A stretch of DNA of 41,504 bases from CAMCFD01 sp965661355 (GTDB taxonomy: Bacteria; Pseudomonadota; Alphaproteobacteria; Rickettsiales; UBA1997): assembly GCA_965661355.1 (NCBI GenBank), contig CBFIDI010000008.1, positions 1 through 41,504 of the forward strand, in the 5' to 3' direction. Position numbers and translations under genes: made by a program. Below, piece after piece: positions 17,263 through 25,543 of this stretch. Position 1 is the stretch's first letter; the number at the start of each line of letters is the position of its first letter. The notes beneath the pieces were generated by a model that saw only the letters and a list, made by a program, of their open reading frames with translations, made no database searches and was not told the DNA's origin.

Positions 17263-19323
17263 TTAAACCTCATCAACCCCTTTTCCCACATATTCTTTTA
17301 AACTTGCATCCATTTTCTTTAAAACAAAACCAGCGCTTGCTTTCTCAAGCTCTTTTTGCATATTTACTATTGTTTCCTTAGTTGAATTTTCATCATCTAA
17401 AACTTTTTCTAGTTTTTTGACTTTTTCTTCAATTAATTTCTTTTCACTTTGCTTAACCATAAAAGAATATTCTTTTAAATCACGCTTTACAAAGTCAATA
17501 TTTTGTCTTGCTTCGCGCTTCGACTCGACCAAAAGCCTTTCAAAAATGTCCGTTTTTGAGTTTTGAAGAGATTCAACCAACATTGTTTTTACTTTATTTT
17601 CATCAAGCCCAAAACTTGGTTTAACCTCGATTTCCTGCCTTTCACCCGTAATTTTTTCTTCGCTGGTTACCGTTAAAAGACCGTCTGCGTCAACTTTGAA
17701 AGTAACTAAAATTCTTGCCAATCCTGCTCTTAGCGGTGGGATTTTTTTAACTTCAAACTCGGCTAATTCGCGACAATCTTTCGCAAATTCGCGCTCGCCT
17801 TGAACAATTTTAAATTTCATTCCTGTTTGATTATCGGCATAAGTTGTAAATTCTTTACCATAAGCCGCTGGAATTGTAGTGTTGCGCTGAATTACTTTAT
17901 CAACAATTCCACCCATCATTTCTACGCCAAGCGAAAGTGGCAAAACATCTAAAAGCAAATTATCGCCCTTGCCACCCAGGTTAAATGCTTGAAGCACCGC
18001 ACCCTGTCCAACAACCATATCGGGGTTTAAATCGGTAAAGATTTTAATATTAGCGCCAAAAATATCTTTTAATTTTTCTTGAATTAAAGGAATTCGACTC
18101 GATCCACCAACTAAAATTAAACCGCGAACATCGCTTTTTTCTTCACCAATTTCAATTTCTAAATCTTTTAATAAGTTTTTTGTAAGGTTAATTGTTTCAT
18201 TAATTTTTGGTGCAATTCTTTTTTCAAGTTCATCGCGGGTAATTTTAATTTTTGCAAGAATTTTATTTGTTTTTTCATTGATATTTTCACTAATGTCAAA
18301 TTCTTTAAAATTAGCGCTTTTTTTAGAAGAATTATTTTCTAAATTTTTTGTTAAATCGCGATTTTTGCCAAAAATATCACTTAAAATAACTTTATTTTTT
18401 TGACTTAGCTCTTCTTTGATTTTTTTTGCAATTTTACAAAATACAAGATCAGATTTTTTACTTTTATCTTTAAAAATAATTTCTTTCAAGTCATAGGCGT
18501 TAAATTCTTTTAATTTTTCGTTTAAAATTTGTTTTACTGAAAAGTCAAAATCATCACCGCCCAAATTGTTATTTCCGCTAACTCCTAAAACCTTAAAAAC
18601 CCCATTTTTCATCTTCAAGACCGACATATCAAAAGTGCCGCCGCCAAGGTCAAAGACTCCGTAAATTCCTTGCTTGCAAGAATCAAGTCCGTACGCCAAA
18701 GCTGCTGCGGTTGGCTCATTAACAAGACGAATAACTTCAATTTTAGCCATCAGGGCTGCAAATTTAGTTGCATTTTTTGCCCCTTCGTCAAAATAAGCCG
18801 GAACCGTAATTACCGCCTTAATTTTTTCTTCATCTGACCCTATTAATTTTGATGAAAATGAAGAATTTTCATTGTTTTTAATTCCTAACCCGTTAAAAGC
18901 TAATTCTTTTAAATAATTTAAAATAAATCCTGAAATTTCCTCTGGCAAATATTTTTTCTTGCCAATTAATATCTTAAAGTTAGAAGATTCAGTATTTTCA
19001 TCTCTTTCAATCTCAAAATTAATTTCATCTTTCTTTAAATCTTCAAATCCTTTTCCCATAAGTCTTTTAATTGAATAAATTTTAAAGGGAAAATCTTCTA
19101 AATCTGCTTTATTACCGGCGGCTGCAAACTCGCCATTTTCATCAAAAGCCACAACCGATTTGTGAATTTCGCGCCCCGCTTCATCTTTAAAGAAACGCGT
19201 TTCACCGTTAACCACAACGCCAACTAAAGAATTTGTTGTGCCTAAGTCAATTCCAATAATTGGAAATTCTTCTTTTTCTTCGCTGTTTATTTCACTTGGT
19301 TCTTCAATTTTTAAAAGTGCCAT
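17263..19323 (-). CDS. hscA: Fe-S cluster assembly Hsp70 chaperone HscA
   Basis: HscA is the specialised Hsp70 that, with HscB, drives release of the [2Fe-2S] cluster from IscU. The nucleotide-binding domain shows GIDLGTTNS at 24-32, NEPTAAALAYG at 202-212, FDLGGGTFD at 224-232 and GGSSRIP. The substrate-binding domain follows with LLLDVLPLSLGVE, and a helical lid completes it. It is 686 residues against about 616 for E. coli HscA. The extra length is partly an N-terminal acidic lead (1-20), a Ser/Asn insert near 147-165 and a Lys/Asn-rich insert near 315-358 in the ATPase domain. Placement downstream of hscB, iscA and iscU distinguishes it from DnaK. IscU in this cluster has the matching LPPVK recognition motif. 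It has no obvious Shine-Dalgarno. Confidence 0.93.
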   Translation of the reverse strand: MALLKIEEPSEINSEEKEEFPIIGIDLGTTNSLVGVVVNGETRFFKDEAGREIHKSVVAFDENGEFAAAGNKADLEDFPFKIYSIKRLMGKGFEDLKKDEINFEIERDENTESSNFKILIGKKKYLPEEISGFILNYLKELAFNGLGIKNNENSSFSSKLIGSDEEKIKAVITVPAYFDEGAKNATKFAALMAKIEVIRLVNEPTAAALAYGLDSCKQGIYGVFDLGGGTFDMSVLKMKNGVFKVLGVSGNNNLGGDDFDFSVKQILNEKLKEFNAYDLKEIIFKDKSKKSDLVFCKIAKKIKEELSQKNKVILSDIFGKNRDLTKNLENNSSKKSANFKEFDISENINEKTNKILAKIKITRDELEKRIAPKINETINLTKNLLKDLEIEIGEEKSDVRGLILVGGSSRIPLIQEKLKDIFGANIKIFTDLNPDMVVGQGAVLQAFNLGGKGDNLLLDVLPLSLGVEMMGGIVDKVIQRNTTIPAAYGKEFTTYADNQTGMKFKIVQGEREFAKDCRELAEFEVKKIPPLRAGLARILVTFKVDADGLLTVTSEEKITGERQEIEVKPSFGLDENKVKTMLVESLQNSKTDIFERLLVESKREARQNIDFVKRDLKEYSFMVKQSEKKLIEEKVKKLEKVLDDENSTKETIVNMQKELEKASAGFVLKKMDASLKEYVGKGVDEV

Positions 19324-19511
19324 TATTTTTTTGTTTTAGTTTTTAATTTTACCGAAATTTTGAGATTTATTTACAAATTTCATCAGATTTTGTAAACTTA
19401 AAAAATAGTTAAGTCGGTTTCTAACTAATGCTATTTCTAATATTTAAAGATTTTATGAATATTTCATCTTATTTTGGCAAAATTTTCCTTAAATAATCAG
19501 TCAAAAGAAAA

Positions 19512-19976
19512 TTATTTTATTTCTTTCAGAGTTTTAGAAAAATATTTTACTTTCATTAAAATTTGCGCCGCTTTTTCAAAATTTTTCTTCTCAATCATAT
19601 TTGAAAATTCAAGAAATAATTGTTTAATTTCTTTTTTCATCTCATCTTTAATCTCTAAAATTCTTTTTGTATCGGCGCTTTCAATGTCTTCTTGAATCTC
19701 AAAAGCTTTCATCAAACATGCCTGATCAACTTTTGGCGCAACCGAGTCATTTTCAACATTAACCCCGCCCAAAAACAACAAATGTGCACCGCGACGAAGA
19801 TCATCAAGCAAAATTTCATAACCTTCGTTAATCTCAATCGACTTTTCAATCTCATCAATTCCAGCTTTGTCCGGATGAAAATTACGCTGAAATTCAAGAT
19901 ATTTATCCTCGATTAAATCTTCATCAATCTCAAATTTTTCTTCAATATTAAAGATCTTAAAATAATTTCTCTTCAT
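19512..19976 (-). CDS. hscB: Fe-S co-chaperone HscB (J-protein)
   Basis: HscB is the J-domain co-chaperone that delivers IscU to HscA and stimulates its ATPase. The 154-residue protein has an N-terminal J domain with the HPD tripeptide at 34-36 (NFHPDKAG). A C-terminal helical bundle (about 85-152), which in the family binds IscU, follows. Zinc-binding cysteines found in some eukaryotic HscB proteins are absent, as in bacteria. The start is supported by TAGGAG about 7 nt upstream, one of the better ribosome sites in this cluster. It is 188 bp upstream of hscA on the same strand, and a 694-bp spacer separates it from iscA. Confidence 0.9.
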   Translation of the reverse strand: MKRNYFKIFNIEEKFEIDEDLIEDKYLEFQRNFHPDKAGIDEIEKSIEINEGYEILLDDLRRGAHLLFLGGVNVENDSVAPKVDQACLMKAFEIQEDIESADTKRILEIKDEMKKEIKQLFLEFSNMIEKKNFEKAAQILMKVKYFSKTLKEIK

Positions 19977-20670
19977 TTTGCTACTCCTAATTTATTTTAT
20001 TATCCTTCCAGTTTTTGCTTTAAAAGACCTCTGTATTTTGATTATTTTTTATTGTTATGCCAAAGTTTAATTCTTTAAAGCTTCAAAATTCCAATTAACG
20101 CCTTAAAAATTTTAATATTCTTCTTTTCTTTATTTGTGCTTAGGTTTTTGTTTGGTATGATAGAATATTTCATCATGATATTTCTAAATTTCAATATAAA
20201 GAAATGCTAAGAGAAAAACTTTGTAACTTTTATTAAAAATGTAAAACAAAGTTTTCCTTCATCTGTTTTTTTACAGATTCAATCAACGCTCTGATCACTT
20301 TTTATCGCCCGAGAATTTTAATTAATCTTGGTCATAAATTTTATTTTATCACTAATTATAGGTTATTTTTTTGTTACAGGGTTAATGTGCTTTGGCGCAT
20401 AATTTAAAATTAACACATATTTTATATCATTTTTTATACAATAATTATATTCATAAAATTTCTTTAGCCCCTTTCTTTCTTAACTATAAATTGAAGATAA
20501 TATAATAATAAATTTCACCGTTAAGTACCAATTTGTCAATCATAAAGACTCAGCAAAATAGTTTACAGGTTTTGTTTTGATAATAAAATTAAAGTTAATA
20601 TTTAAAGATATGTCCTAATATATTAAAATACAAAAACTATTTAATTGACATATTTTGTATTTATACCAAA
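19977..20670. other. Long spacer inside the isc cluster (hscB-iscA)
   Basis: No coding frame is supported in 694 bp. The stretch contains a 10-bp inverted repeat, AAAACTTTGT (20215-20224) and ACAAAGTTTT (20246-20255). It also has a hairpin, ATCTGT/ACAGAT, around a T6 loop (20261-20278), and a repeat copy near 20520-20625. Either hscBA has its own promoter here or the cluster transcript carries a long non-coding interval. Confidence 0.5.
20520..20625 (-). repeat. Interspersed palindromic repeat, diverged copy
   Basis: TACCAATTTGTC (20526 on) and TTTTGTTTTGATAATAAAAT with TAATATTTAAAGATA (20570-20610) follow the same order as the two flanks of the 14571 copy. The conserved core between them is largely lost. 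The limits are approximate. Confidence 0.4.
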
Positions 20671-21054
20671 TTAAACTTTAAACGATTCGCCACACCCACA
20701 CCGACCTTTTTCATTAGGATTAACGAAGTCAAATCCGGCCTCAAGTTCATCTTCCTTAAATACCATTTCACTGCCAATTAAAAACATCGAAATTTTTGGA
20801 TCAATAAAAACCCGAACCCCATCACGCTCAACTACATCATCAAATTTGGTAACATTTTTACCATCAATAGCATATTCAATATTGTAAGAAAGCCCAGAGC
20901 AACCACGAGTCCTGACCCCAACGCGAATTCCGGCGCAAGATTCTTTGCGCGAATTCAAAATTTTTTTAATTTGCGCCAAGGCTTCATCCGAAACACTAAC
21001 ATAATCAACGATCGGGTTGCCATTTTCTGTAGCTTTACTATTGATAAAATTCAT
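20671..21054 (-). CDS. iscA: A-type Fe-S carrier protein IscA/ErpA
   Basis: A-type carriers accept or shuttle Fe-S clusters from the IscU scaffold to apo-targets. The 127-residue protein has the HesB/IscA fold signature. The three conserved cysteines are Cys52 in VRTRGCSGLSYN and Cys119 and Cys121 in the GRCGCGESF ending. The N-terminal 18 residues precede the usual VSVSDEAL start of the domain, so a shorter start cannot be excluded, but no better-placed Met exists. Position between iscU and hscB supports IscA rather than ErpA. No clear Shine-Dalgarno is seen. A 346-bp spacer with a structured element separates it from iscU. Confidence 0.92.
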   Translation of the reverse strand: MNFINSKATENGNPIVDYVSVSDEALAQIKKILNSRKESCAGIRVGVRTRGCSGLSYNIEYAIDGKNVTKFDDVVERDGVRVFIDPKISMFLIGSEMVFKEDELEAGFDFVNPNEKGRCGCGESFKV

Positions 21055-21331
21055 AAAAATAATTTATTTAACTAATCTAAAAAATACTTCATTAACTTTA
21101 ATATTCTATTTTTAAGGAGTTTAAAAAGCCAAAAACTAAAATTTTAGCTTAAAAAACTCAAAAAACTCAGAAAACCCAGCGCCAATAAAAAATGAATCAA
21201 TGATGATAAAATTGCAAACCGCGAATAAAATGCGCCTTTATAAAATTTTGCCGCTCTTTCGCCACCTTACGCAAAAATAAAATGACCCCTTTTTTGATAT
21301 CCTAGCTAAGCGCTGCTATTTCAATTCGCTT

Positions 21332-21380
21332 CAGCCCTAAATGGCGCGTAAGATAAAATATCTAAGCGTCAGTCAGGGCT
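21332..21380 (-). other. Structured element in the iscU-iscA spacer
   Basis: In the direction of transcription the RNA would pair AGCCCT (21380-21375) with AGGGCT (21337-21332). Internal pairing is TAGATA with TATCT around a short loop, plus CGC with GCG. The result is a roughly 50-nt hairpin with internal loops. The local sequence is richer in GC than its surroundings. No U-run follows, so it may be a processing or stability element rather than a terminator. The rest of the 21055-21400 spacer shows no gene. Confidence 0.4.
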
Positions 21381-21400
21381 TAAAAGAATCCAGCCAAAAA

Positions 21401-21781
21401 TTAATTTTTATTTTTGCGATAATCTTCAATTGCCGCTTTAATCGCATCTTCCGCCAGAACCGAACAGTGAATTTTAACTGGAGGCAAGCTTAATTCTTGA
21501 CTAATTTCTTTGTTAGTAATTTTCGCCGCTTCTTCAATATTTTGCCCTTTAATCCACTCTGTTGCAAGCGAAGACGATGCAATGGCGCTTCCGCAGCCAA
21601 AAGTCTTAAATTTTGCATCCTCAATAGTTCCGTCATCTGAAACCTTAATTTGCAATTTCATAACATCGCCGCAAGCCGGTGCCCCAACCAACCCAGTTCC
21701 AACATTGGTTTCTTCTTTTGCAAAAGATCCAACATTTTTTGGATTTTCATAATGATCTAATAATTTTTTTGAATATGCCAT
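21401..21781 (-). CDS. iscU: Fe-S cluster scaffold IscU
   Basis: IscU is the scaffold on which [2Fe-2S] clusters are built from sulfur delivered by IscS. The 126-residue protein has the three ligand cysteines: Cys37 in GAPACGDVM, Cys63 in FGCGSAIASSS and Cys106 in KIHCSVLAEDA. It also has the stabilising Asp39 and the HscA-recognition motif LPPVK at 99-103. Length and composition match bacterial IscU without extra domains. AAGGAAAAT directly before the ATG provides a ribosome site. It sits 170 bp downstream of iscS, the expected partner. Confidence 0.97.
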   Translation of the reverse strand: MAYSKKLLDHYENPKNVGSFAKEETNVGTGLVGAPACGDVMKLQIKVSDDGTIEDAKFKTFGCGSAIASSSLATEWIKGQNIEEAAKITNKEISQELSLPPVKIHCSVLAEDAIKAAIEDYRKNKN

Positions 21782-21951
21782 ATTTTCCTTTTTTTTATTA
21801 AATTAAATAAATCTCAAAACAATTTCATAAAATTAAATTAAGCCTAGCTAAAATTTGCTTTTATTAATCAAAAACTTCCGCAAAAATTAAGGCTGCCCTT
21901 GAATTTTAAACCTCCAAAACTAAAAATTTACACCCTTAAGTTAAAACAAAA

Positions 21952-23166
21952 TTAATGACCCGTCCATTCAATTGAGTTAATATCAATGCCTTCTTGCATC
22001 ATTTCCCAAAGTGGGCTTAAATCGCGAAGTTTTTGCACTTTTTCTTTTACTGTTTTAATTGCAAAGTCAATTTCTTCTTCGGTGCTAAATCTTCCAACTC
22101 CGAATCTCATTGAAGTATGTGCCAAATCGTCGCCCACACCAAGGCCGTGCAAAACATAAGATGGCTCCAAACTTGCCGAAGTACAAGCCGAACCAGACGA
22201 AACAGCTAAATCTTTAATCGCCATAATCATAGATTCACCTTCTATGCCCGCAAAGCTTAAATTTAAATTTCCGGGCCATCTTTTTTCGCGATCACCATTT
22301 AAATAAATATGCTCAATTTTCATGATTTCATCATAAAATTTATCTGAAAGCTTTTTAACATGGTCATAATCTTTCTGCATTTCTTCTTTTGCAATTCTTG
22401 CGGCTTCGCCAAGGCCAACAACACAAGAAGTCGGTAAAGTTCCAGAGCGAATTCCTCTTTCTTGTCCACCGCCTGAAAATAAGGGTTTAATTCTGACTCT
22501 TGGCTTTCTTCTGATAAAAATTGCACCAATTCCCTTTGGTCCATAAATTTTATGTCCTGAAATACTCATCAAGTCAATATTCATTTCGTTAACATCAATT
22601 GGCATTTTACCAAAAGCTTGCGCAGCGTCTGTGTGAAAAAACACGCCTTTTCTGCGACAAAGTTCCCCAATTTCTTTAATTGGCTGAATTACTCCAATCT
22701 CGTTATTAACAGTCATCACCGAAATAATAGAAGTTTTGTCGGTTATTTTCTCTTCAAGCTTTTGCAAATCTACAATTCCATTTTTCTCAACTTCTAAAAA
22801 TGTAACATCGAACCCTTCTGACTGAAGGTCACGAGCCGAATTAATTACGCATTTATGTTCGGTGGTCAGGGTAATAATATGATTTTTCTTCGGCGCATAA
22901 AAACGTGCAACGCCTTTAATAGCAATGTTATTAGACTCAGTGGCCCCCGAGGTAAAGAATATCTCTTTTTTGTCCGCTCCAATTAAATCTGCAATATGGC
23001 CACGCGCAATTTCTGTCATTTCTTCGGCCTTCCACCCATATTCATGCGAGCGCGAATGCGGGTTTCCAAAGTCATATTTCATGACATCTATCATTTTATC
23101 GCAGACGCGCGGATCAATTGGTGTAGTAGACTGATAATCAAGATAAACTGGTAATTTTAAAGTCAT
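21952..23166 (-). CDS. iscS: Cysteine desulfurase IscS
   Basis: IscS is the PLP-dependent enzyme that takes sulfur from cysteine and passes a persulfide to IscU and tRNA-thiolation partners. The start is placed at the ATG at 23166 rather than an in-frame ATG 21 bp upstream. AAAGGGA lies 6-7 nt before this ATG, and the choice puts the PLP lysine at Lys206 (SGHKIYGPKG) and the catalytic cysteine at Cys328 (SSGSACTSAS). Both equal the E. coli IscS numbering, and the 404-residue length also equals E. coli IscS. The N-terminus reads LPVYLDYQSTTPIDPRV. The C-terminal tail SPLWEMMQEGIDINSIEW is the region that docks IscU. A second desulfurase gene lies 153 bp upstream. Confidence 0.96.
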   Translation of the reverse strand: MTLKLPVYLDYQSTTPIDPRVCDKMIDVMKYDFGNPHSRSHEYGWKAEEMTEIARGHIADLIGADKKEIFFTSGATESNNIAIKGVARFYAPKKNHIITLTTEHKCVINSARDLQSEGFDVTFLEVEKNGIVDLQKLEEKITDKTSIISVMTVNNEIGVIQPIKEIGELCRRKGVFFHTDAAQAFGKMPIDVNEMNIDLMSISGHKIYGPKGIGAIFIRRKPRVRIKPLFSGGGQERGIRSGTLPTSCVVGLGEAARIAKEEMQKDYDHVKKLSDKFYDEIMKIEHIYLNGDREKRWPGNLNLSFAGIEGESMIMAIKDLAVSSGSACTSASLEPSYVLHGLGVGDDLAHTSMRFGVGRFSTEEEIDFAIKTVKEKVQKLRDLSPLWEMMQEGIDINSIEWTGH

Positions 23167-23319
23167 AATTTTCCCTTTAATTTTCATTTTTTAATTTTAA
23201 TTAACTCAAATTTGAAATCAATAATTTCAAGTCAAAATTAATTATTGAAAGCGTTTTTTAAAAATAACCAAAAAACAATAAATATAATTAAAGAACATAA
23301 TAACAAAAAGCTAATTGAA

Positions 23320-24426
23320 TCAATTTCGCTTAAGCTCTTTAAAAGCTTCAATAAATGTTTTAGCTTCTTCAATATTGTTATCTTCGCATAAACTAATTCG
23401 CACGGGGCTAAAAAAATCTTTCTCGACTTTCATTCCTTCTAAAACTCGCGAAGGTTTAACCGAACCCGAAGAACAAGCTGAACCAGCGCTAACCATAATT
23501 CCCTTTAAATCATAGTGTATAAGCTGAGTTTGGCCATTAGCGCCGCGAAGCGCCATAAAGCTTGTATTTGGCGTTCTGGCGACATTTTTCGAAAAAATTA
23601 CCAAATCATCACCTGCAAAATTTTGCGCTTCATTTTCAATATAGTCACGAATTTTTCTAACCTCTTCAAGTTTTGCAATTTTTTCGTTAATATGTAAAAT
23701 AGCTTCACCAAAGCCCACAACCCCAGCCGTATTAACAGTTCCGCTTCTTTTTCCGCCTTCTTGTCCGCCACCATAAATTAGCGGTCGAATATCGAATCCG
23801 CGCCGTGCAAAAACCGCACCAACTCCTTGTGGTCCATTAATTTTATGAGCCGAAATACAAGCAAAATCAATATTTAAATCTTCTAAATCAACTTTAATTT
23901 TGCCACAGGCCTGAACCATGTCACTATGAATAACGCCGCCATTTTGATGGACAATTTTCGCCGCTTCTTTAAGCGGTTGAATCGCGCCAGATTCGCTGTT
24001 GGCATACATTAAAGAAACTAAAAAGTTTTTACCCTTTAGCTTTTCGACTTTTTTTTGTAAATCTTCAAGTTTAACAACTCCGTTTTCATCAACTTCAAGT
24101 TCTTTAATTTCGGTGCCTTTGGGCCTAGTGTTATAAACCGAACTATGTTCTATTTTAGAAAATAAAATTGCATCATAATCATCGCCAAAAAACACCATAT
24201 TATTACCCTCGGTGCCTCCTGATGTAAAATAAACATCATAGTTTTCAGCATTTAGAACATCCTTTAAATTCTGCCGAGCATTTTCAACCATCATATTGGC
24301 TTTTCTGCCCAGAAAATGCCCCGAAGACATGTTATATCCATAACGATAGGCTTTGTTCATTTTCTCTAAAACTTGTGTCGAAATTTTAGTAGTAGCATTA
24401 TTATCAAAATTAATTATTTTTTCCAT
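23320..24426 (-). CDS. Second cysteine desulfurase of the isc locus (NifS/IscS-like)
   Basis: A second group I PLP-dependent cysteine desulfurase lies between iscR and iscS. It shows FDNNATTKIS at the N-terminus, FTSGGTEGNN, HSDMVQACGK, the PLP lysine in ISAHKINGPQG, GGGQEGGKRSGT, and catalytic Cys318 in SAGSACSSGSV. With 368 residues it is about 36 shorter than IscS and lacks the IscU-docking C-terminal tail. A similar extra desulfurase (sometimes called spl1) is known in the isc loci of Rickettsia. Its separate role is not established here, and it may serve tRNA thiolation or another acceptor. The ATG at 24426 is chosen over a TTG one codon upstream. It overlaps the end of iscR by 17 nt, so the two are probably translationally coupled. 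Confidence 0.9.
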   Translation of the reverse strand: MEKIINFDNNATTKISTQVLEKMNKAYRYGYNMSSGHFLGRKANMMVENARQNLKDVLNAENYDVYFTSGGTEGNNMVFFGDDYDAILFSKIEHSSVYNTRPKGTEIKELEVDENGVVKLEDLQKKVEKLKGKNFLVSLMYANSESGAIQPLKEAAKIVHQNGGVIHSDMVQACGKIKVDLEDLNIDFACISAHKINGPQGVGAVFARRGFDIRPLIYGGGQEGGKRSGTVNTAGVVGFGEAILHINEKIAKLEEVRKIRDYIENEAQNFAGDDLVIFSKNVARTPNTSFMALRGANGQTQLIHYDLKGIMVSAGSACSSGSVKPSRVLEGMKVEKDFFSPVRISLCEDNNIEEAKTFIEAFKELKRN

Positions 24427-24865
24427 CAATTAAATCGTTAAGTTGATCTTGTTTACAAATGTCTTCAACCGAAATTGAATCAAGATAATTATGAATATTG
24501 CTTTCAAGCCCATGCCACAAATCATGGGTTCGACATTTTTTTTGTTTATTTCTTTTTGCCAAACCGCAACCACCCGATGAATTTTTACAAGCTGTCATTT
24601 TTACTTTTTCGCCAGTTGCTAAAATAATGTTAGAAACCGAAATTTGGTCGGGTTTTTTATTTAGAATATATCCGCCGCCAGGGCCCTTTATTGATTTTAC
24701 AATATTATTTTTTCTTAAATTCGCAAAAATTTGCTCAAGATAAGAAAGTGAAATATTTTGCCTTTTAGCAATAGAAAAAAGTGAAATTGGATTTTGGCCC
24801 CGATTTTCTTCGCAAAGATCAATAATAGCCATCACCGCATATCTTCCTTTGGTTGTAAGAATCAT
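24410..24865 (-). CDS. iscR: Rrf2-family Fe-S regulator IscR
   Basis: IscR is the [2Fe-2S]-sensing repressor that controls the isc genes. The ATG at 24865 gives a normal 151-residue protein beginning MILTTKGRYAVMAIIDL, which is the canonical start of the winged helix. An upstream frame to a GTG at 24952 would add 29 atypical residues and would start at or before the predicted transcript start, so it is rejected. Cluster ligands are present: Cys93, Cys100 and Cys111 with His114 in KCRTHDLW, matching the C-x5/6-C-x5+-C...H pattern. The recognition helix is near 38-52. It is the first gene of the cluster and lies behind two tandem promoters that carry IscR-type boxes, implying autoregulation. 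Confidence 0.93.
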   Translation of the reverse strand: MILTTKGRYAVMAIIDLCEENRGQNPISLFSIAKRQNISLSYLEQIFANLRKNNIVKSIKGPGGGYILNKKPDQISVSNIILATGEKVKMTACKNSSGGCGLAKRNKQKKCRTHDLWHGLESNIHNYLDSISVEDICKQDQLNDLIDGKNN

Positions 24866-24958
24866 TTTATAATTTTTAAAATAAATAAAATCAAACAGAT
24901 AATTTAAGTGAATTAAAATAATCAAAAATTTTCTCAAACTCCTTTTATTCACAATGTA

Positions 24959-24991
24959 ATAATGTCAAAACCAATCAAAAAAGTCAAGTTT
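24959..24991 (-). promoter_or_regulatory. isc promoter P2 with degenerate IscR box
   Basis: On the minus strand TTGACT (24987-24982) and CATTAT (24964-24959) are separated by 17 bp. The overlapping 25-bp stretch 24967-24991 is a diverged copy of the IscR type-1-like box of P1. The predicted start near 24952 leaves an 86-nt leader before the iscR ATG. In that leader GTGAATAAAA can pair with TTTTAATTCAC. Confidence 0.5.
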
Positions 24992-25023
24992 TAACGCAAA
25001 GCCTTACAACTTTGTTGTGAGGA

Positions 25024-25056
25024 ATTATAGTAAAACCAACTAAAAAAGTCAACTAT
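25024..25056 (-). promoter_or_regulatory. isc promoter P1 overlapped by an IscR type-1-like box
   Basis: On the minus strand TTGACT (25052-25047) and TATAAT (25029-25024) have the ideal 17-bp spacing. The box 25032-25056 reads ATAGTTGACT, five T, then AGTTGGTTTT. It fits the enterobacterial type-1 IscR consensus (ATASYYGACTRWWWYAGTCRRSTAT) at about 20 of 25 positions and covers the -35 element. Repression by holo-IscR would fit this geometry. A small hairpin (ACAAC-AAA-GTTGT) lies between P1 and P2. Confidence 0.6.
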
Positions 25057-25543
25057 TATTTTACAAGCCTAAAATTTGTATTTTGGGTCGGTTTATTAAC
25101 AAATTTTCGAAAATATTTTTTTAAACTTTATAATTTAACTAATTTACTAGTAAAAATTTTCTAATATCACTAATTATTTCATAATTAATTTCTTGATAAA
25201 TTTTTTTAGACCTTTTTGGCCCTTAAGTGAATAATTTTAAATATTAATTTTATCTATGATTTATTAATATCTGAAATATTTCTTTTTTTTGTCGCGGCCA
25301 AGAATTAAATTTTTAAAATCATATTTTTATCGACAAGAAAGCCAAGAAAAGCTTTTATTCTTGACTTTTAAATATAAGTCCTGTAGTGTTTATAAACTTA
25401 ATTTAGATGAATGCCATAATTCTATTTGGTCAAATATCTTAATTAATTCAGCAGATTTTTAACGATATTTGAAATAAAGATTAAATAAAAAAGTCGTTAA
25501 AATAATATTAACCTCAACCAAGCGGCATAATCCCGCTGAATAT
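25057..25543 (+). promoter_or_regulatory. rpsA upstream region with two leader hairpins
   Basis: No gene is seen in this 487-bp divergent spacer. Two structures precede rpsA. TCAAATATC (25430-25438) pairs with GATATTTGA (25464-25472). AGCGG (25521-25525) pairs with CCGCT (25533-25537), ending only 6 nt before the ATG at 25544, where a Shine-Dalgarno would be expected and none is seen. The lack of a Shine-Dalgarno and the start-proximal hairpin suggest translational control, as known for S1 autoregulation elsewhere. No convincing -35/-10 pair was chosen. Confidence 0.4.

Noticed and set aside
23167..23187. Upstream ATG for IscS
   Set aside because: The ATG at 23166 has AAAGGGA before it and gives Lys206 and Cys328, the same numbering as E. 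coli IscS.
24866..24952. GTG start giving IscR 29 extra residues
   Set aside because: The extra residues do not resemble IscR, and the GTG falls at the predicted P2 transcript start. Met at 24865 gives the canonical winged-helix N-terminus.
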